Positions 16,074 to 24,303 of a stretch of 60,296 nucleotides of DNA are shown here, one piece after another. The stretch is from an uncultured Blautia sp. Its GTDB lineage: Bacteria; Bacillota; Clostridia; Lachnospirales; Lachnospiraceae. The stretch spans positions 1 through 60,296 of the forward strand of contig CATXEA010000021.1 of the NCBI GenBank assembly GCA_958367245.1, read 5' to 3'. The position numbers were made by a program, and so were the translations under genes. Position 1 is the first letter of the stretch. Each line of letters starts with the position of its first letter. The notes under the pieces are model-generated. The model was not told where the DNA came from. It ran no database searches and worked only from the letters and a program-made list of their open reading frames with translations.

Positions 16074-17576
16074 ATGGCAAAACTTGTGATTCATCCATCC
16101 AAAAAGCAGAGTAAGATTAACAAAGAAATTTACGGACATTTTTCCGAGCATCTGGGAAGATGTATTTACGAGGGAATCTATGTAGGCGAAGATTCTCCTA
16201 TTCCGAATAAAAACGGAATGCGTACCGATGTAGTGGAAGCTCTGAAAGAAATCAAGGTACCTGTACTTCGCTGGCCGGGAGGCTGTTTTGCAGACGAATA
16301 TCATTGGAAAGACGGTATCGGTCCGAAAGAAAACAGAAAGAAAATGATTAATACACACTGGGGAGGAGTTGTGGAAGACAACAGCTTCGGTACTCACGAA
16401 TTTTTTGAACTTTGCGAACAGCTTGGCTGCGAGGCATATGTAAATGGAAATCTTGGAAGCGGCACTGTACAGGAAATGTCTGAGTGGGTAGAATATATCA
16501 CCTTCAAAGGTGTCTCTCCAATGGCTGATCTCCGTGCGAAAAACGGACGTAAGGAGCCATGGAAACTCGCTTTCTTTGGAGTAGGAAATGAGAACTGGGG
16601 ATGCGGCGGAAATATGAATCCTGATTTCTATGCAAACGAATACCGTCGTTATCAGACTTATGTGCGTAACTATGATATGGAAAATCCTACAGCTAAAATC
16701 TGCTGCGGCGCAAATGTAGATGATTACGAATGGACTTCCGACGTTCTGAAAACCTGCTATCGCCATTCACCGGTACAGTTCCACGGATTCATGGACGGAC
16801 TGTCTCTTCACTATTATGTACATCCGGAAGGATGGGAAATCAAGGGAAGCGCAACAGAATTTGATGATAAAGTATGGTATAAGACACTGAATAAGGCGTT
16901 TTATATGGATGAGCTTATCCGCCGTCACGGAAATATCATGGATGAGTACGATCCTGATAAAAAAATCGGCATGATCGTAGACGAATGGGGAACCTGGTAT
17001 ACAGTAGAGCCAGGTACAAATCCAGGTTTCCTGTATCAGCAGAATACGATGAGAGATGCGCTGGTAGCAGGTATCACTCTGAATATCTTCAATAAACACA
17101 GCGACAGAGTAAAAATGGCAAACCTTGCACAGATGGTAAATGTTCTTCAGTCTGTTATTCTGACTGACGGAGCGGATATGCTTCTGACACCTACCTATCA
17201 TATCTTTAATATGTATAAATACCATCAGGATGCACAGCTTCTTGACAGCTTTGTTGAAACAGAAAACATTGGTGTGGAAGAAGAATGGAAGGTTCCAAAC
17301 CTGACAGAGTCTGTATCTATGGATGCTGATGGAAATATCCATATCACTTTGACAAACCTTTCTCTGACAGAGGACTATCCGGTAGAAACAATCCTCACAG
17401 ATTATGAGGCAAAAGAAGTGAAAGGTGAAATTGTACATGGAGAAATGACGGATAAAAACACCTTTGAAGATAAGGAATGTGTTAAAGTCTGTGAATTTAC
17501 AGGAGCAGAAATAACAGAGAAAGGTATTCGCTTCACAATACCGCGCTGCAGTGTTCTTCATCTGACAGTAAAATAA
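16074..17576 (+). CDS. abfA: GH51 alpha-L-arabinofuranosidase, intracellular
   Basis: This 500-residue enzyme removes terminal alpha-L-arabinofuranose from arabinan, arabinoxylan or their oligosaccharides. The acid/base Glu173 lies in GVGNENWG and the nucleophile Glu304 in IVDEWGTWY, both textbook GH51 motifs. The length equals that of well-known bacterial AbfA proteins. No signal peptide is present, so it works on imported oligosaccharides. An AAAGGAG site precedes the ATG. The stop overlaps the start of the DUF6171 gene by one base, and a GH127 enzyme follows, forming a three-gene operon. The operon lies at the left end of the arabinose region. Confidence 0.96.
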   Translation: MAKLVIHPSKKQSKINKEIYGHFSEHLGRCIYEGIYVGEDSPIPNKNGMRTDVVEALKEIKVPVLRWPGGCFADEYHWKDGIGPKENRKKMINTHWGGVVEDNSFGTHEFFELCEQLGCEAYVNGNLGSGTVQEMSEWVEYITFKGVSPMADLRAKNGRKEPWKLAFFGVGNENWGCGGNMNPDFYANEYRRYQTYVRNYDMENPTAKICCGANVDDYEWTSDVLKTCYRHSPVQFHGFMDGLSLHYYVHPEGWEIKGSATEFDDKVWYKTLNKAFYMDELIRRHGNIMDEYDPDKKIGMIVDEWGTWYTVEPGTNPGFLYQQNTMRDALVAGITLNIFNKHSDRVKMANLAQMVNVLQSVILTDGADMLLTPTYHIFNMYKYHQDAQLLDSFVETENIGVEEEWKVPNLTESVSMDADGNIHITLTNLSLTEDYPVETILTDYEAKEVKGEIVHGEMTDKNTFEDKECVKVCEFTGAEITEKGIRFTIPRCSVLHLTVK

Positions 17577-17845
17577 TGTGTGAAAAGCTGCGTATTTGCA
17601 GGAAGTGTCTTCCGGGAACGGACAGAGATGAATATCTGGAAAATCTGGCAGGCTATATAGAGAGAATGGATGAGGAGGCGAAGGTGAGTCAGCCGCTTTA
17701 CGAAGAGCGGCTGAGCATCTGCGCCTCTTGTCAGAATCTGATAAATGGTATGTGCCGCCTCTGCGGCTGCTTTGTGGAGCTTCGTGCAGCACAGAAGGTT
17801 CGGAAATGTCCGGATATTCCTGCAAAGTGGGAAAAAATAATATAG
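17576..17845 (+). CDS. Small cysteine-rich protein (DUF6171 family)
   Basis: The 89-residue product has four cysteine groups: CRKC near the start, then CASC, CRLCGC and a late KCPD. This suggests a zinc-ribbon or other metal-binding fold. It resembles the DUF6171 family of short clostridial proteins; no function is established. Its ATG overlaps the abfA stop codon (TAATG), so translation is coupled, and GH127 starts 17 bases after it. It is sandwiched between two arabinofuranosidases, yet nothing in it looks enzymatic. It ends in TAG, used as a genuine stop. Confidence 0.75.
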   Translation: MCEKLRICRKCLPGTDRDEYLENLAGYIERMDEEAKVSQPLYEERLSICASCQNLINGMCRLCGCFVELRAAQKVRKCPDIPAKWEKII

Positions 17846-17861
17846 TTACAGGAAAATAGAT

Positions 17862-19781
17862 ATGAGAGCAGATGTACTAAATAAAATAAAAATTACAGAT
17901 AAATTCTGGAGTAATTACCAGAAGCTTGTGATAAACACGGTTATTCCCTATCAGGAAAAGATTTTGAACGATGAGATTCCTGAGGCGGAAAAAAGTCACG
18001 CTTTTGCCAATTTCCGTATTGCAGCAGGGTTGGAAGAGGGCGAATTTTACGGTATGGTCTTTCAGGACAGCGATGTGGCTAAATGGCTGGAAGGGACAGC
18101 ATATGCACTGGCAGTACATCCGGATTCAGAGTTGGAACAGCGGGCGGATAAAATCATTGAGATTATCGAAAAAGCGCAGCAGGAAGATGGATATCTGAAT
18201 ACATATTTTACAATTAAAGAACCGGAGCATCGATGGCAGAATCTACAGGAGTGCCATGAACTTTATTGCGCCGGACATATGATGGAAGCTGCGGCAGCAT
18301 ATGCACAGGTAACTGGGAAAGACAGGCTTTTGAAAGTGATGGAACGTATGGCTGACCACATCAGCGCACGTTTTGGTACAGAGGAGGGCAAGGAGCCGGG
18401 GATTCCGGGACATCAGGAAATCGAAATCGGACTTTTACGTCTTTATGAAACAACAGGAAAAGAGGAGTATCGTAACCTTGCACGATATTTCATAGAACAG
18501 CGAGGCAAAGATCCGGAATATTTTGCAAGGGAGAAAGAGAAACGGGGCTGGATTCACTTTGGCATGGATGTAAACGACATGAAATACTGTCAGGCTCATG
18601 CAACGGTATACGAACAGAAAGAGGCTGTAGGGCACAGTGTACGCGCCGTTTATATGTACACAGCAATGGCAGAGCTTGCGTCGCTTTATAAAGATAAACA
18701 ATTGTATCAGGCATGTCGGAATCTGTGGGAGAATATAGTAAACCGCAGAATGTATATTACCGGGGGGATTGGCTCTACTGTGGATGGCGAGGCTTTTACC
18801 ATAGATTATGATTTGCCGAATGATACGGTTTATGCAGAGACCTGCGCTTCCATAGGACTTGTATTTTTTGCCAGAAAAATGTTGGACAATGAGTTAAAGG
18901 GAGAATATGCAGATATAATGGAGCAGGCTCTTTACAATGGTATTATCAGTGGAATGCAGCTTGACGGAAAAAAATTCTTTTATGTAAATCCATTGGAAAC
19001 AGAACCCGGAATAAGCGGAAAACTTCATGGACACAGACATGTTCTGCCGCAGAGACCTGAATGGTATACCTGTGCATGTTGTCCGCCTAATGTAGTCAGA
19101 CTTCTCATGTCTCTGGGCAAATATTTTTGGAGTGAGACAGAAACAGGGCTTTACTCTCATATATTTGCTGCGCAGGAGGCGTCCTTTAAAAATATGGATA
19201 TAAAAACAGAAACAGGTTATCCGTGGGACGGAAAGGTAACTTATGAAATTCACGGAAAAACAGAGGCTGAAATAAGTTTCGGAATTCATATTCCCGCATG
19301 GGTGAACAAACAGAAGCTGAAAGTATCTTTATGCGGACAAAAGATAAATGCGGAAGAGTTTTTTAAGGACGGGTATCTGGAATTTACAAGAAAATGGGGA
19401 GAGAAGGATGTCATTACACTGGATTTTCCAATTCCTGTTAGAAAGATTTATGCAAATCAGAGAGTGAGAGAAGATGCGGGCTGCGTAGCGCTTATACGTG
19501 GAGCAATGGTATATTGTTTTGAAGGTGTGGATAATGAGGGATTGCTGCAGTCTTTCTATATTCCGGAAAAATTGGAAATAGAAGAATCTTTATGTACAGA
19601 AGGAATTTTAAAGGGAAATGTACTTCTTAAAGTAAAGGCTGTGAAACTTAATAATCAAAGTGAAATGCTTTATACAGAGCTTCCACCCAAAAAAGAAAAG
19701 GTGAGTCTCACAGCAGTTCCCTATTATACGTGGGGAAACAGAGGAGAGAATCAGATGCGCGTGTGGATGCATGGGGAATAA
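17862..19781 (+). CDS. GH127 beta-L-arabinofuranosidase, intracellular
   Basis: This 639-residue enzyme would release L-arabinose from beta-L-arabinofuranosyl linkages such as those on hydroxyproline-rich plant glycoproteins. The family's zinc-thiolate active site is intact. Glu326 and Cys328 lie in YAETCASIG; Cys404, Cys406 and Cys407 lie in YTCACCPPN; Glu310 lies in DGEAF. These match, with a constant offset of 11-12 residues, the HypBA1 residues Glu338, Cys340, Cys415, Cys417 (nucleophile), Cys418 and Glu322 as I recall them. There is no signal peptide. It is the last gene of the GH51 operon and adds beta-linked arabinose to the range of substrates. Confidence 0.92.
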   Translation: MRADVLNKIKITDKFWSNYQKLVINTVIPYQEKILNDEIPEAEKSHAFANFRIAAGLEEGEFYGMVFQDSDVAKWLEGTAYALAVHPDSELEQRADKIIEIIEKAQQEDGYLNTYFTIKEPEHRWQNLQECHELYCAGHMMEAAAAYAQVTGKDRLLKVMERMADHISARFGTEEGKEPGIPGHQEIEIGLLRLYETTGKEEYRNLARYFIEQRGKDPEYFAREKEKRGWIHFGMDVNDMKYCQAHATVYEQKEAVGHSVRAVYMYTAMAELASLYKDKQLYQACRNLWENIVNRRMYITGGIGSTVDGEAFTIDYDLPNDTVYAETCASIGLVFFARKMLDNELKGEYADIMEQALYNGIISGMQLDGKKFFYVNPLETEPGISGKLHGHRHVLPQRPEWYTCACCPPNVVRLLMSLGKYFWSETETGLYSHIFAAQEASFKNMDIKTETGYPWDGKVTYEIHGKTEAEISFGIHIPAWVNKQKLKVSLCGQKINAEEFFKDGYLEFTRKWGEKDVITLDFPIPVRKIYANQRVREDAGCVALIRGAMVYCFEGVDNEGLLQSFYIPEKLEIEESLCTEGILKGNVLLKVKAVKLNNQSEMLYTELPPKKEKVSLTAVPYYTWGNRGENQMRVWMHGE

Positions 19782-19784
19782 AAA

Positions 19785-19810
19785 ACAAAAGGATGCATAA
19801 AAGTGCATCC
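19785..19810 (-). terminator. Terminator of the ArsR-type regulator gene
   Basis: On the minus strand GGATGCA, a six-base loop, TGCATCC and TTTTGTTTTTT form a strong terminator for the gene ending at 19826. On the plus strand the same hairpin has only a poor T tail, so it ends the GH127 transcript less efficiently. Confidence 0.8.
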
Positions 19811-19825
19811 TTCCATTAAAAAATC

Positions 19826-20749
19826 TTATTCAGCAGGACTGTAATTGACTTTTACACTGATGTCCTGACTGTAGTTGCCGAAGTCGCGTCCGAACAGTGT
19901 AAGTCCGCCGATATGTCTGGCAGGCTCCTGTACACGGAAACGAAAAATCATATCGTCCTGCGGACGGAGCATCAACTGGCTGGTATTGACATCGGAAATC
20001 TTCAGTCCGTCAATATAAGTGCCGTGTTTATCTATCACCAGCATTTTCAGAAGACCATACTGATTCCAGTTAGGGAACCACCAGTCAGGAGTAAAGGTTC
20101 CGCGTACGTCTCCGAAATCTCCAGGACTTGTCCACGTACCAAGTTCTGTGTTATTAAGAAGAAAAGTGATATCAGAAGGCCAGTCATTGTTGATTCCGGG
20201 AGCTTCACTGCTGATTTCAAAGGAAATCGTGAGTTTATCCACCCTCTGTCCGGGAGGAAGCATATTTGGAATCCTATAGTCAATATAACCCTTACCAAAC
20301 CAGAGAATCTGAGCATCTACATGGCTTGGATGAGCGAAATACCGCGGGTCATCAACTTCGCCGATCAGTTTATCCGGGGTAGAAAGACCACAGGTAGGCA
20401 AGACTGAATAATCGGAATAATTGCCAATGGGAATGTCAATGCTGTAAGAATTCTCCGAATCATTCTCGATATTGGGAATCACATCTACCAGAATTTTATT
20501 AACATTGACACGACAGACTTTCTGATTTCCGTGGCCTGCATGTTCGGTAAGAATGGTGACGATTCCGGTTTCCTCCAGCTTTTTAACATGACTGGTAAGC
20601 GCTCCGTTGGTGATGCCAAGATTAGCTGCCAGATCATTCATGTTCATTTCCTTGTGTTCAATAAGGAGCTGGATAAGGCGAATGCGAAGTTCAGAGCCGA
20701 GAGCTTTAAAAACAGGAACTGCCTGTTCCAGACTTTTTATATATAACAT
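19826..20749 (-). CDS. ArsR-type HTH regulator with a large beta-rich C-terminal domain
   Basis: The 307-residue protein has an N-terminal winged helix of the ArsR type (residues 1-90; MNDLAANLGITNGALTSHVKKLEETG is the helix-turn-helix). The remaining 210 residues are rich in aromatic and beta-favouring sequence, with many Trp, Asp and Pro, and resemble a jelly-roll carbohydrate-binding sandwich more than any metal sensor. No paired metal-sensing cysteines are seen. It lies between intracellular arabinofuranosidase genes and is divergent from GH43 across 182 bases. An arabinose-oligosaccharide-responsive repressor is the natural inference. A candidate operator sits in its own leader (20763-20778). 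AAAGGAG precedes the ATG. Confidence 0.8.
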   Translation of the reverse strand: MLYIKSLEQAVPVFKALGSELRIRLIQLLIEHKEMNMNDLAANLGITNGALTSHVKKLEETGIVTILTEHAGHGNQKVCRVNVNKILVDVIPNIENDSENSYSIDIPIGNYSDYSVLPTCGLSTPDKLIGEVDDPRYFAHPSHVDAQILWFGKGYIDYRIPNMLPPGQRVDKLTISFEISSEAPGINNDWPSDITFLLNNTELGTWTSPGDFGDVRGTFTPDWWFPNWNQYGLLKMLVIDKHGTYIDGLKISDVNTSQLMLRPQDDMIFRFRVQEPARHIGGLTLFGRDFGNYSQDISVKVNYSPAE

Positions 20750-20762
20750 GGACTGCTCCTTT

Positions 20763-20778
20763 CTAAAATTATTTTTAG
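20763..20778. promoter_or_regulatory. Imperfect palindrome, candidate operator of the ArsR-type regulator
   Basis: CTAAAATTATTTTTAG is a 16-base inverted repeat with only the pair at positions 7 and 10 failing to match. It lies 13 bases upstream of the regulator start and downstream of its promoter, a typical place for autoregulation. The surrounding A+T richness lowers its weight. Confidence 0.4.
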
Positions 20779-20803
20779 ATAGATGAAGTATTTTATAAAA
20801 ATA

Positions 20804-20832
20804 ATTATAACCAATTTAAAATTAATGTGCAA
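20804..20832 (-). promoter_or_regulatory. Predicted promoter of the ArsR-type regulator gene
   Basis: On the minus strand: TTGCAC (20832-20827), 17 bases, TATAAT (20809-20804). No equally clear promoter for the divergent GH43 gene could be picked out from the A+T-rich gap. Confidence 0.65.
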
Positions 20833-20931
20833 CTACAAAATTAACTGAAATTCTTTAATAATATAAAATTTTATTTAATATAACCATAAATAATTTTTGA
20901 AAATATAAATTAAAATAGGGAGGATTTTATT

Positions 20932-21888
20932 ATGAAAGAAAGAGAAGGAATAAAGTACAATGAACCGTGGATTTTGCAGCGTGCAGATCCATATGTATAC
21001 CGCCATACAGACGGCATGTATTATTTTACGGCATCTGTTCCTGCATATGACCGGATTGTGCTTCGCAGAAGCGAGACATTGAATGGATTAAAAGATGCAG
21101 AAGAGGTGACTGTCTGGACAAAACACACGACAGGAATCATGAGCGAACATATCTGGGCGCCTGAGCTTCACTATCTGGACGGTAAATGGTACATTTATTT
21201 TGCCGGAGGAGAGAAGGAGGATGTCTGGGCAATCCGTCCTTATGTGTTGGAATGTGAAGAAGAAGACCCGCTGACAGGTAAATGGACAGAAAAAGGAAAA
21301 ATGCAGCGTGCAGACGGAGATATTTTCTCCTTTGAAGCCTTTTCGCTGGATGCCACAGTCTTTGAGAATAAAGGCAGATATTACTATGTATGGGCGGAAA
21401 AAGTCAGCGTAGGCCCTCAGATTTCCAATCTTTATATCGCAGAGATGGAAACTCCGTATAAGCTGAAAACGATTCAAGTGCTTCTTACAACACCGGACTA
21501 TGACTGGGAAAGAGTCGGATTCTGGGTAAACGAAGGACCGGCAGTGATTAAACATGAGGGGAAAATTTATCTGACCTTCTCTGCTTCTGAAACAGGAGCT
21601 GCGTACTGTATGGGAATGCTGACAGCTTCTGAGGATGCAGACCTTCTGGACCCGCGTTCATGGGAAAAGGACAGATATCCGGTACTCAAGACAGATGCCG
21701 AAAAAGGTATTTACGGACCGGGACATAATTCCTTTACTACAGATGAAGAAGGAAATCCGATTATGGTCTACCATGCGCGCACGGAAGAAAAAATCGAGGG
21801 AAATCCTCTCTATAACCCGAACCGTCATGCTATGCTGATGAAGATTTCATGGGACGAGAAAACAGGACGACCGATATTTTGTTACTGA
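20932..21888 (+). CDS. GH43 exo-alpha-L-arabinofuranosidase-like enzyme, intracellular
   Basis: This 318-residue protein is a single-domain five-bladed beta-propeller of GH43. The catalytic triad is visible: Asp19 in ADPYV (general base), Asp140 in LDATVF (pKa modulator) and Glu201 in NEGPAV (general acid). The start RADPYVYRHTDGMYYFTASVPAYDRI resembles the exo-1,5-alpha-L-arabinofuranosidase type (GH43_26). There is no signal peptide, so it trims imported arabino-oligosaccharides in the cytoplasm. It is divergent from the ArsR-type regulator, which probably controls it. GGGAGG precedes the ATG, and a bidirectional terminator separates it from the convergent araABD operon. Confidence 0.88.
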   Translation: MKEREGIKYNEPWILQRADPYVYRHTDGMYYFTASVPAYDRIVLRRSETLNGLKDAEEVTVWTKHTTGIMSEHIWAPELHYLDGKWYIYFAGGEKEDVWAIRPYVLECEEEDPLTGKWTEKGKMQRADGDIFSFEAFSLDATVFENKGRYYYVWAEKVSVGPQISNLYIAEMETPYKLKTIQVLLTTPDYDWERVGFWVNEGPAVIKHEGKIYLTFSASETGAAYCMGMLTASEDADLLDPRSWEKDRYPVLKTDAEKGIYGPGHNSFTTDEEGNPIMVYHARTEEKIEGNPLYNPNRHAMLMKISWDEKTGRPIFCY

Positions 21889-21894
21889 TTAAAA

Positions 21895-21947
21895 AAGAAA
21901 AATGGAGCAGCCCTGTGAGAAGATCACAAAGGCTGTTCCATTTTTTT
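21895..21947. terminator. Bidirectional terminator between GH43 and araD
   Basis: AAAAATGGAGCAGCC and GGCTGTTCCATTTTT pair along 15 positions with one G-T wobble, with A residues on one side and T residues on the other. It serves both convergent transcripts. Confidence 0.88.
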
Positions 21948-21973
21948 CTTTCCTATTATAATGGATAAGTGAT

Positions 21974-22669
21974 TTATTTCTGTCCGTAGTATGCGTTTGC
22001 ACCGTGTTTTCTGTAATAATGCTTATCCTGAAGTTCCTGCGGTGCAGGTTTATTCTGAGGATTGATCTGCTCACAGCGGGCAGCCATCTTGGCAACCTCT
22101 TCGAGAACAACTGCATTGTGAACAGCTTCATGGGCGTCTTTGCCCCAGGTGAACGGACCGTGGTTTTTGCAGAGAACAGCAGGAACTGCCTCATAATCAA
22201 GGTTCATACGCTCAAATTCATCTGCAATCAGAACACCGGTATTTTTTTCATAAGCTTCGTCGATTTCTTCTTTGGTCAGGTTGCGGACACATGGAACTTC
22301 GCCGTAGATATAATCGGCATGAGTAGTTCCGTAGCATGGGATTCCCCGTCCGGCCTGTGCCCAGCTTGTTGCCCAGGAAGAATGGGTGTGTACAATACCG
22401 CCGATATTCGGGAAACGGTTGTATAAAACCACATGTGTTGCAGTGTCAGAAGAAGGATTATATTTGCCTTCTACTTTATTTCCTTCAAGGTCAACAACAA
22501 CCATATCTTCAGGTGTCAGTTTGTCGTATTCCACTCCGCTTGGTTTAATGACGAAAAGTCCTTTTTCACGGTCGATTCCGCTGACATTGCCCCAGGTGAA
22601 GGTGACAAGACCGTATTTTGGAAGCTGCATATTGGCTTCATAGACTTCTTTTTTTAATTCTTCCAGCAT
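21974..22669 (-). CDS. araD: L-ribulose-5-phosphate 4-epimerase
   Basis: The 231-residue product matches E. coli AraD in length and motifs. It converts L-ribulose-5-phosphate to D-xylulose-5-phosphate by retro-aldol chemistry in the cytoplasm. Zinc ligands His94, His96 (HTHSSW) and His170 (KNHGPF) and Asp75 (NPSSDTATH) are all present. It is the last gene of araA-araB-araD, 17 bases after araB. AAAGGAG precedes the ATG. The product enters the pentose phosphate or phosphoketolase pathway. Confidence 0.95.
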   Translation of the reverse strand: MLEELKKEVYEANMQLPKYGLVTFTWGNVSGIDREKGLFVIKPSGVEYDKLTPEDMVVVDLEGNKVEGKYNPSSDTATHVVLYNRFPNIGGIVHTHSSWATSWAQAGRGIPCYGTTHADYIYGEVPCVRNLTKEEIDEAYEKNTGVLIADEFERMNLDYEAVPAVLCKNHGPFTWGKDAHEAVHNAVVLEEVAKMAARCEQINPQNKPAPQELQDKHYYRKHGANAYYGQK

Positions 22670-22686
22670 TTCAAATTTCTCCTTTA

Positions 22687-24285
22687 TTATAAAGCAGTCA
22701 CGGCTGCCTGTTCTACGGCAATGCCTTTTTTGTAGCGTTCGATAAACTCTTCAAATCCTGCCACATCCTTTGGATCCGGATCCATAGATGTGCCTTCGCT
22801 GCCTGCGAATACTTTATTTGCAAGATAATCCTGCAGACTTTCGTTTTCTTCACGGCGAAGCATATAGGATGCCAGAAGAGCCATTCCCCATGGACCGCCT
22901 TCACCGGCAGTTTCCATAACAGAGACTGGGGCATTGACAGCGGCTGCAAGAATGGACTGTCCAACACCTTTTGTCTTGAAGAGTCCGCCGTGTCCGAGAA
23001 GGGAGTCGATTTCCACGCCTTCTTCTTTTAACAGAATATCCATACCGATTTTCAGAGCGCCCAGAGCTGTGAAAAGATGGCTTCTCATAAAGTTGGCAAG
23101 GTTGAAATTGCTTTCCGGTCTGCGTACGAAGAGAGGACGTCCCTCAGACACATCTGTGATATTCTCGCCGGAAAGGTATCCGTAGGAGAGAAGACCGCCG
23201 CAGTCGGTGTCGCCTTCCAGAGCCTTGTTGTAAAGGGTTCCGAAAAGTTTGTTCATATCAACTTCAATGCCGAAGGCTTCTGCAAATTCCTTAAAGATTC
23301 CTACCCATGCATTGAGGTCGGAGGTACAGTTGTTTGCGTGTGCCATACCAACCAGACTTCCGTCAGGAGTGGTAACAAGGTCGATTTCCGGATATACCTT
23401 AGATAATTCACGTTCCAGAACAACCATAGCAAAAACAGAAGTTCCGGCAGATACGTTTCCTGTACGTTTGGCAACGCTGTTTGTGGCAACCATTCCTGTT
23501 CCTGCATCACCTTCCGGAGCACAGAGCGGAATACCGCCTTTCAGCTTGCCGCTGACATCGAGGAGCTTTGCGCCTTCTTCAGTGAGAACTCCGGCGTGTT
23601 CGCCTGCAACAAGAACCTTCGGGAAAATGTCTCTCAGTTTCCAGGAATAGTTTTTCTCAGCGATAAGACTGTCAAATTTCTGAACCATTTCTTCATCGTA
23701 ATCTTTTGTCTGAGGATTGATCGGGAACATACCGGAAGCATCGCCTACACCGAGAACCCTGTTTCCTGTGAGCTGCCAGTGAATGTAGCCGGACAGAGTT
23801 GTTACATAGGAAAGTGACGGTATGTGTTCCTCTCCGTTTAAGATTGCCTGATACAGATGGGAAATGCTCCATCTAAGCGGGATGTTGTAATTGAATAATT
23901 CCGTAAGCGCTTTGGCAGCAGGGCCTGTAGTAGAATTTCTCCAGGTACGGAACGGTACAAGGAGGGTTCCCTCTTTGTCAAAAGCCATATAACCGTGCAT
24001 CATAGCGCTGAAACCAATAGCGCCGATAGTTGTGAGTTCTGTGTCGTATTTTTCCAGGACGTCTTTTGCAAGCTTTTGGTAGCTGTCCTGAAGACCTTTC
24101 CAGATATCGTCAAGGGAATAAGTCCAGTATCCGTTTTCCAGACGGTTTTCCCATTCGTGGTCACCGGATGCGATAGGGTTGTGGGATTCGTCTACAAGAA
24201 CCGCTTTGATTCTTGTAGAGCCAAATTCCAGACCAAGGACTGTTTTGCCGTTTTCAATCATGGATTTAATCATTTCTTTATTCAT
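22687..24285 (-). CDS. araB: L-ribulokinase (FGGY family)
   Basis: This 532-residue FGGY kinase phosphorylates L-ribulose at O5. The N-terminal actin-like motif GLEFGSTRIKAV and the C-terminal LGHGGLFKTKGVGQSILA and AGEGGPWGMALLASY segments mark the two ATPase lobes. Similarity alone could also suit a xylulokinase-like member of the family; its place between araA and araD, 18 and 17 bases from each, makes ribulokinase the clear call. GAAAGGAG precedes the ATG. Confidence 0.9.
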   Translation of the reverse strand: MNKEMIKSMIENGKTVLGLEFGSTRIKAVLVDESHNPIASGDHEWENRLENGYWTYSLDDIWKGLQDSYQKLAKDVLEKYDTELTTIGAIGFSAMMHGYMAFDKEGTLLVPFRTWRNSTTGPAAKALTELFNYNIPLRWSISHLYQAILNGEEHIPSLSYVTTLSGYIHWQLTGNRVLGVGDASGMFPINPQTKDYDEEMVQKFDSLIAEKNYSWKLRDIFPKVLVAGEHAGVLTEEGAKLLDVSGKLKGGIPLCAPEGDAGTGMVATNSVAKRTGNVSAGTSVFAMVVLERELSKVYPEIDLVTTPDGSLVGMAHANNCTSDLNAWVGIFKEFAEAFGIEVDMNKLFGTLYNKALEGDTDCGGLLSYGYLSGENITDVSEGRPLFVRRPESNFNLANFMRSHLFTALGALKIGMDILLKEEGVEIDSLLGHGGLFKTKGVGQSILAAAVNAPVSVMETAGEGGPWGMALLASYMLRREENESLQDYLANKVFAGSEGTSMDPDPKDVAGFEEFIERYKKGIAVEQAAVTAL

Positions 24286-24303
24286 GGAAGCAATCTCCTT
24301 TCT

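Noticed and set aside
16767..17825. A 352-codon minus-strand frame opposite the GH51 gene
   Set aside because: Antisense shadow of abfA and DUF6171 with no protein family character.
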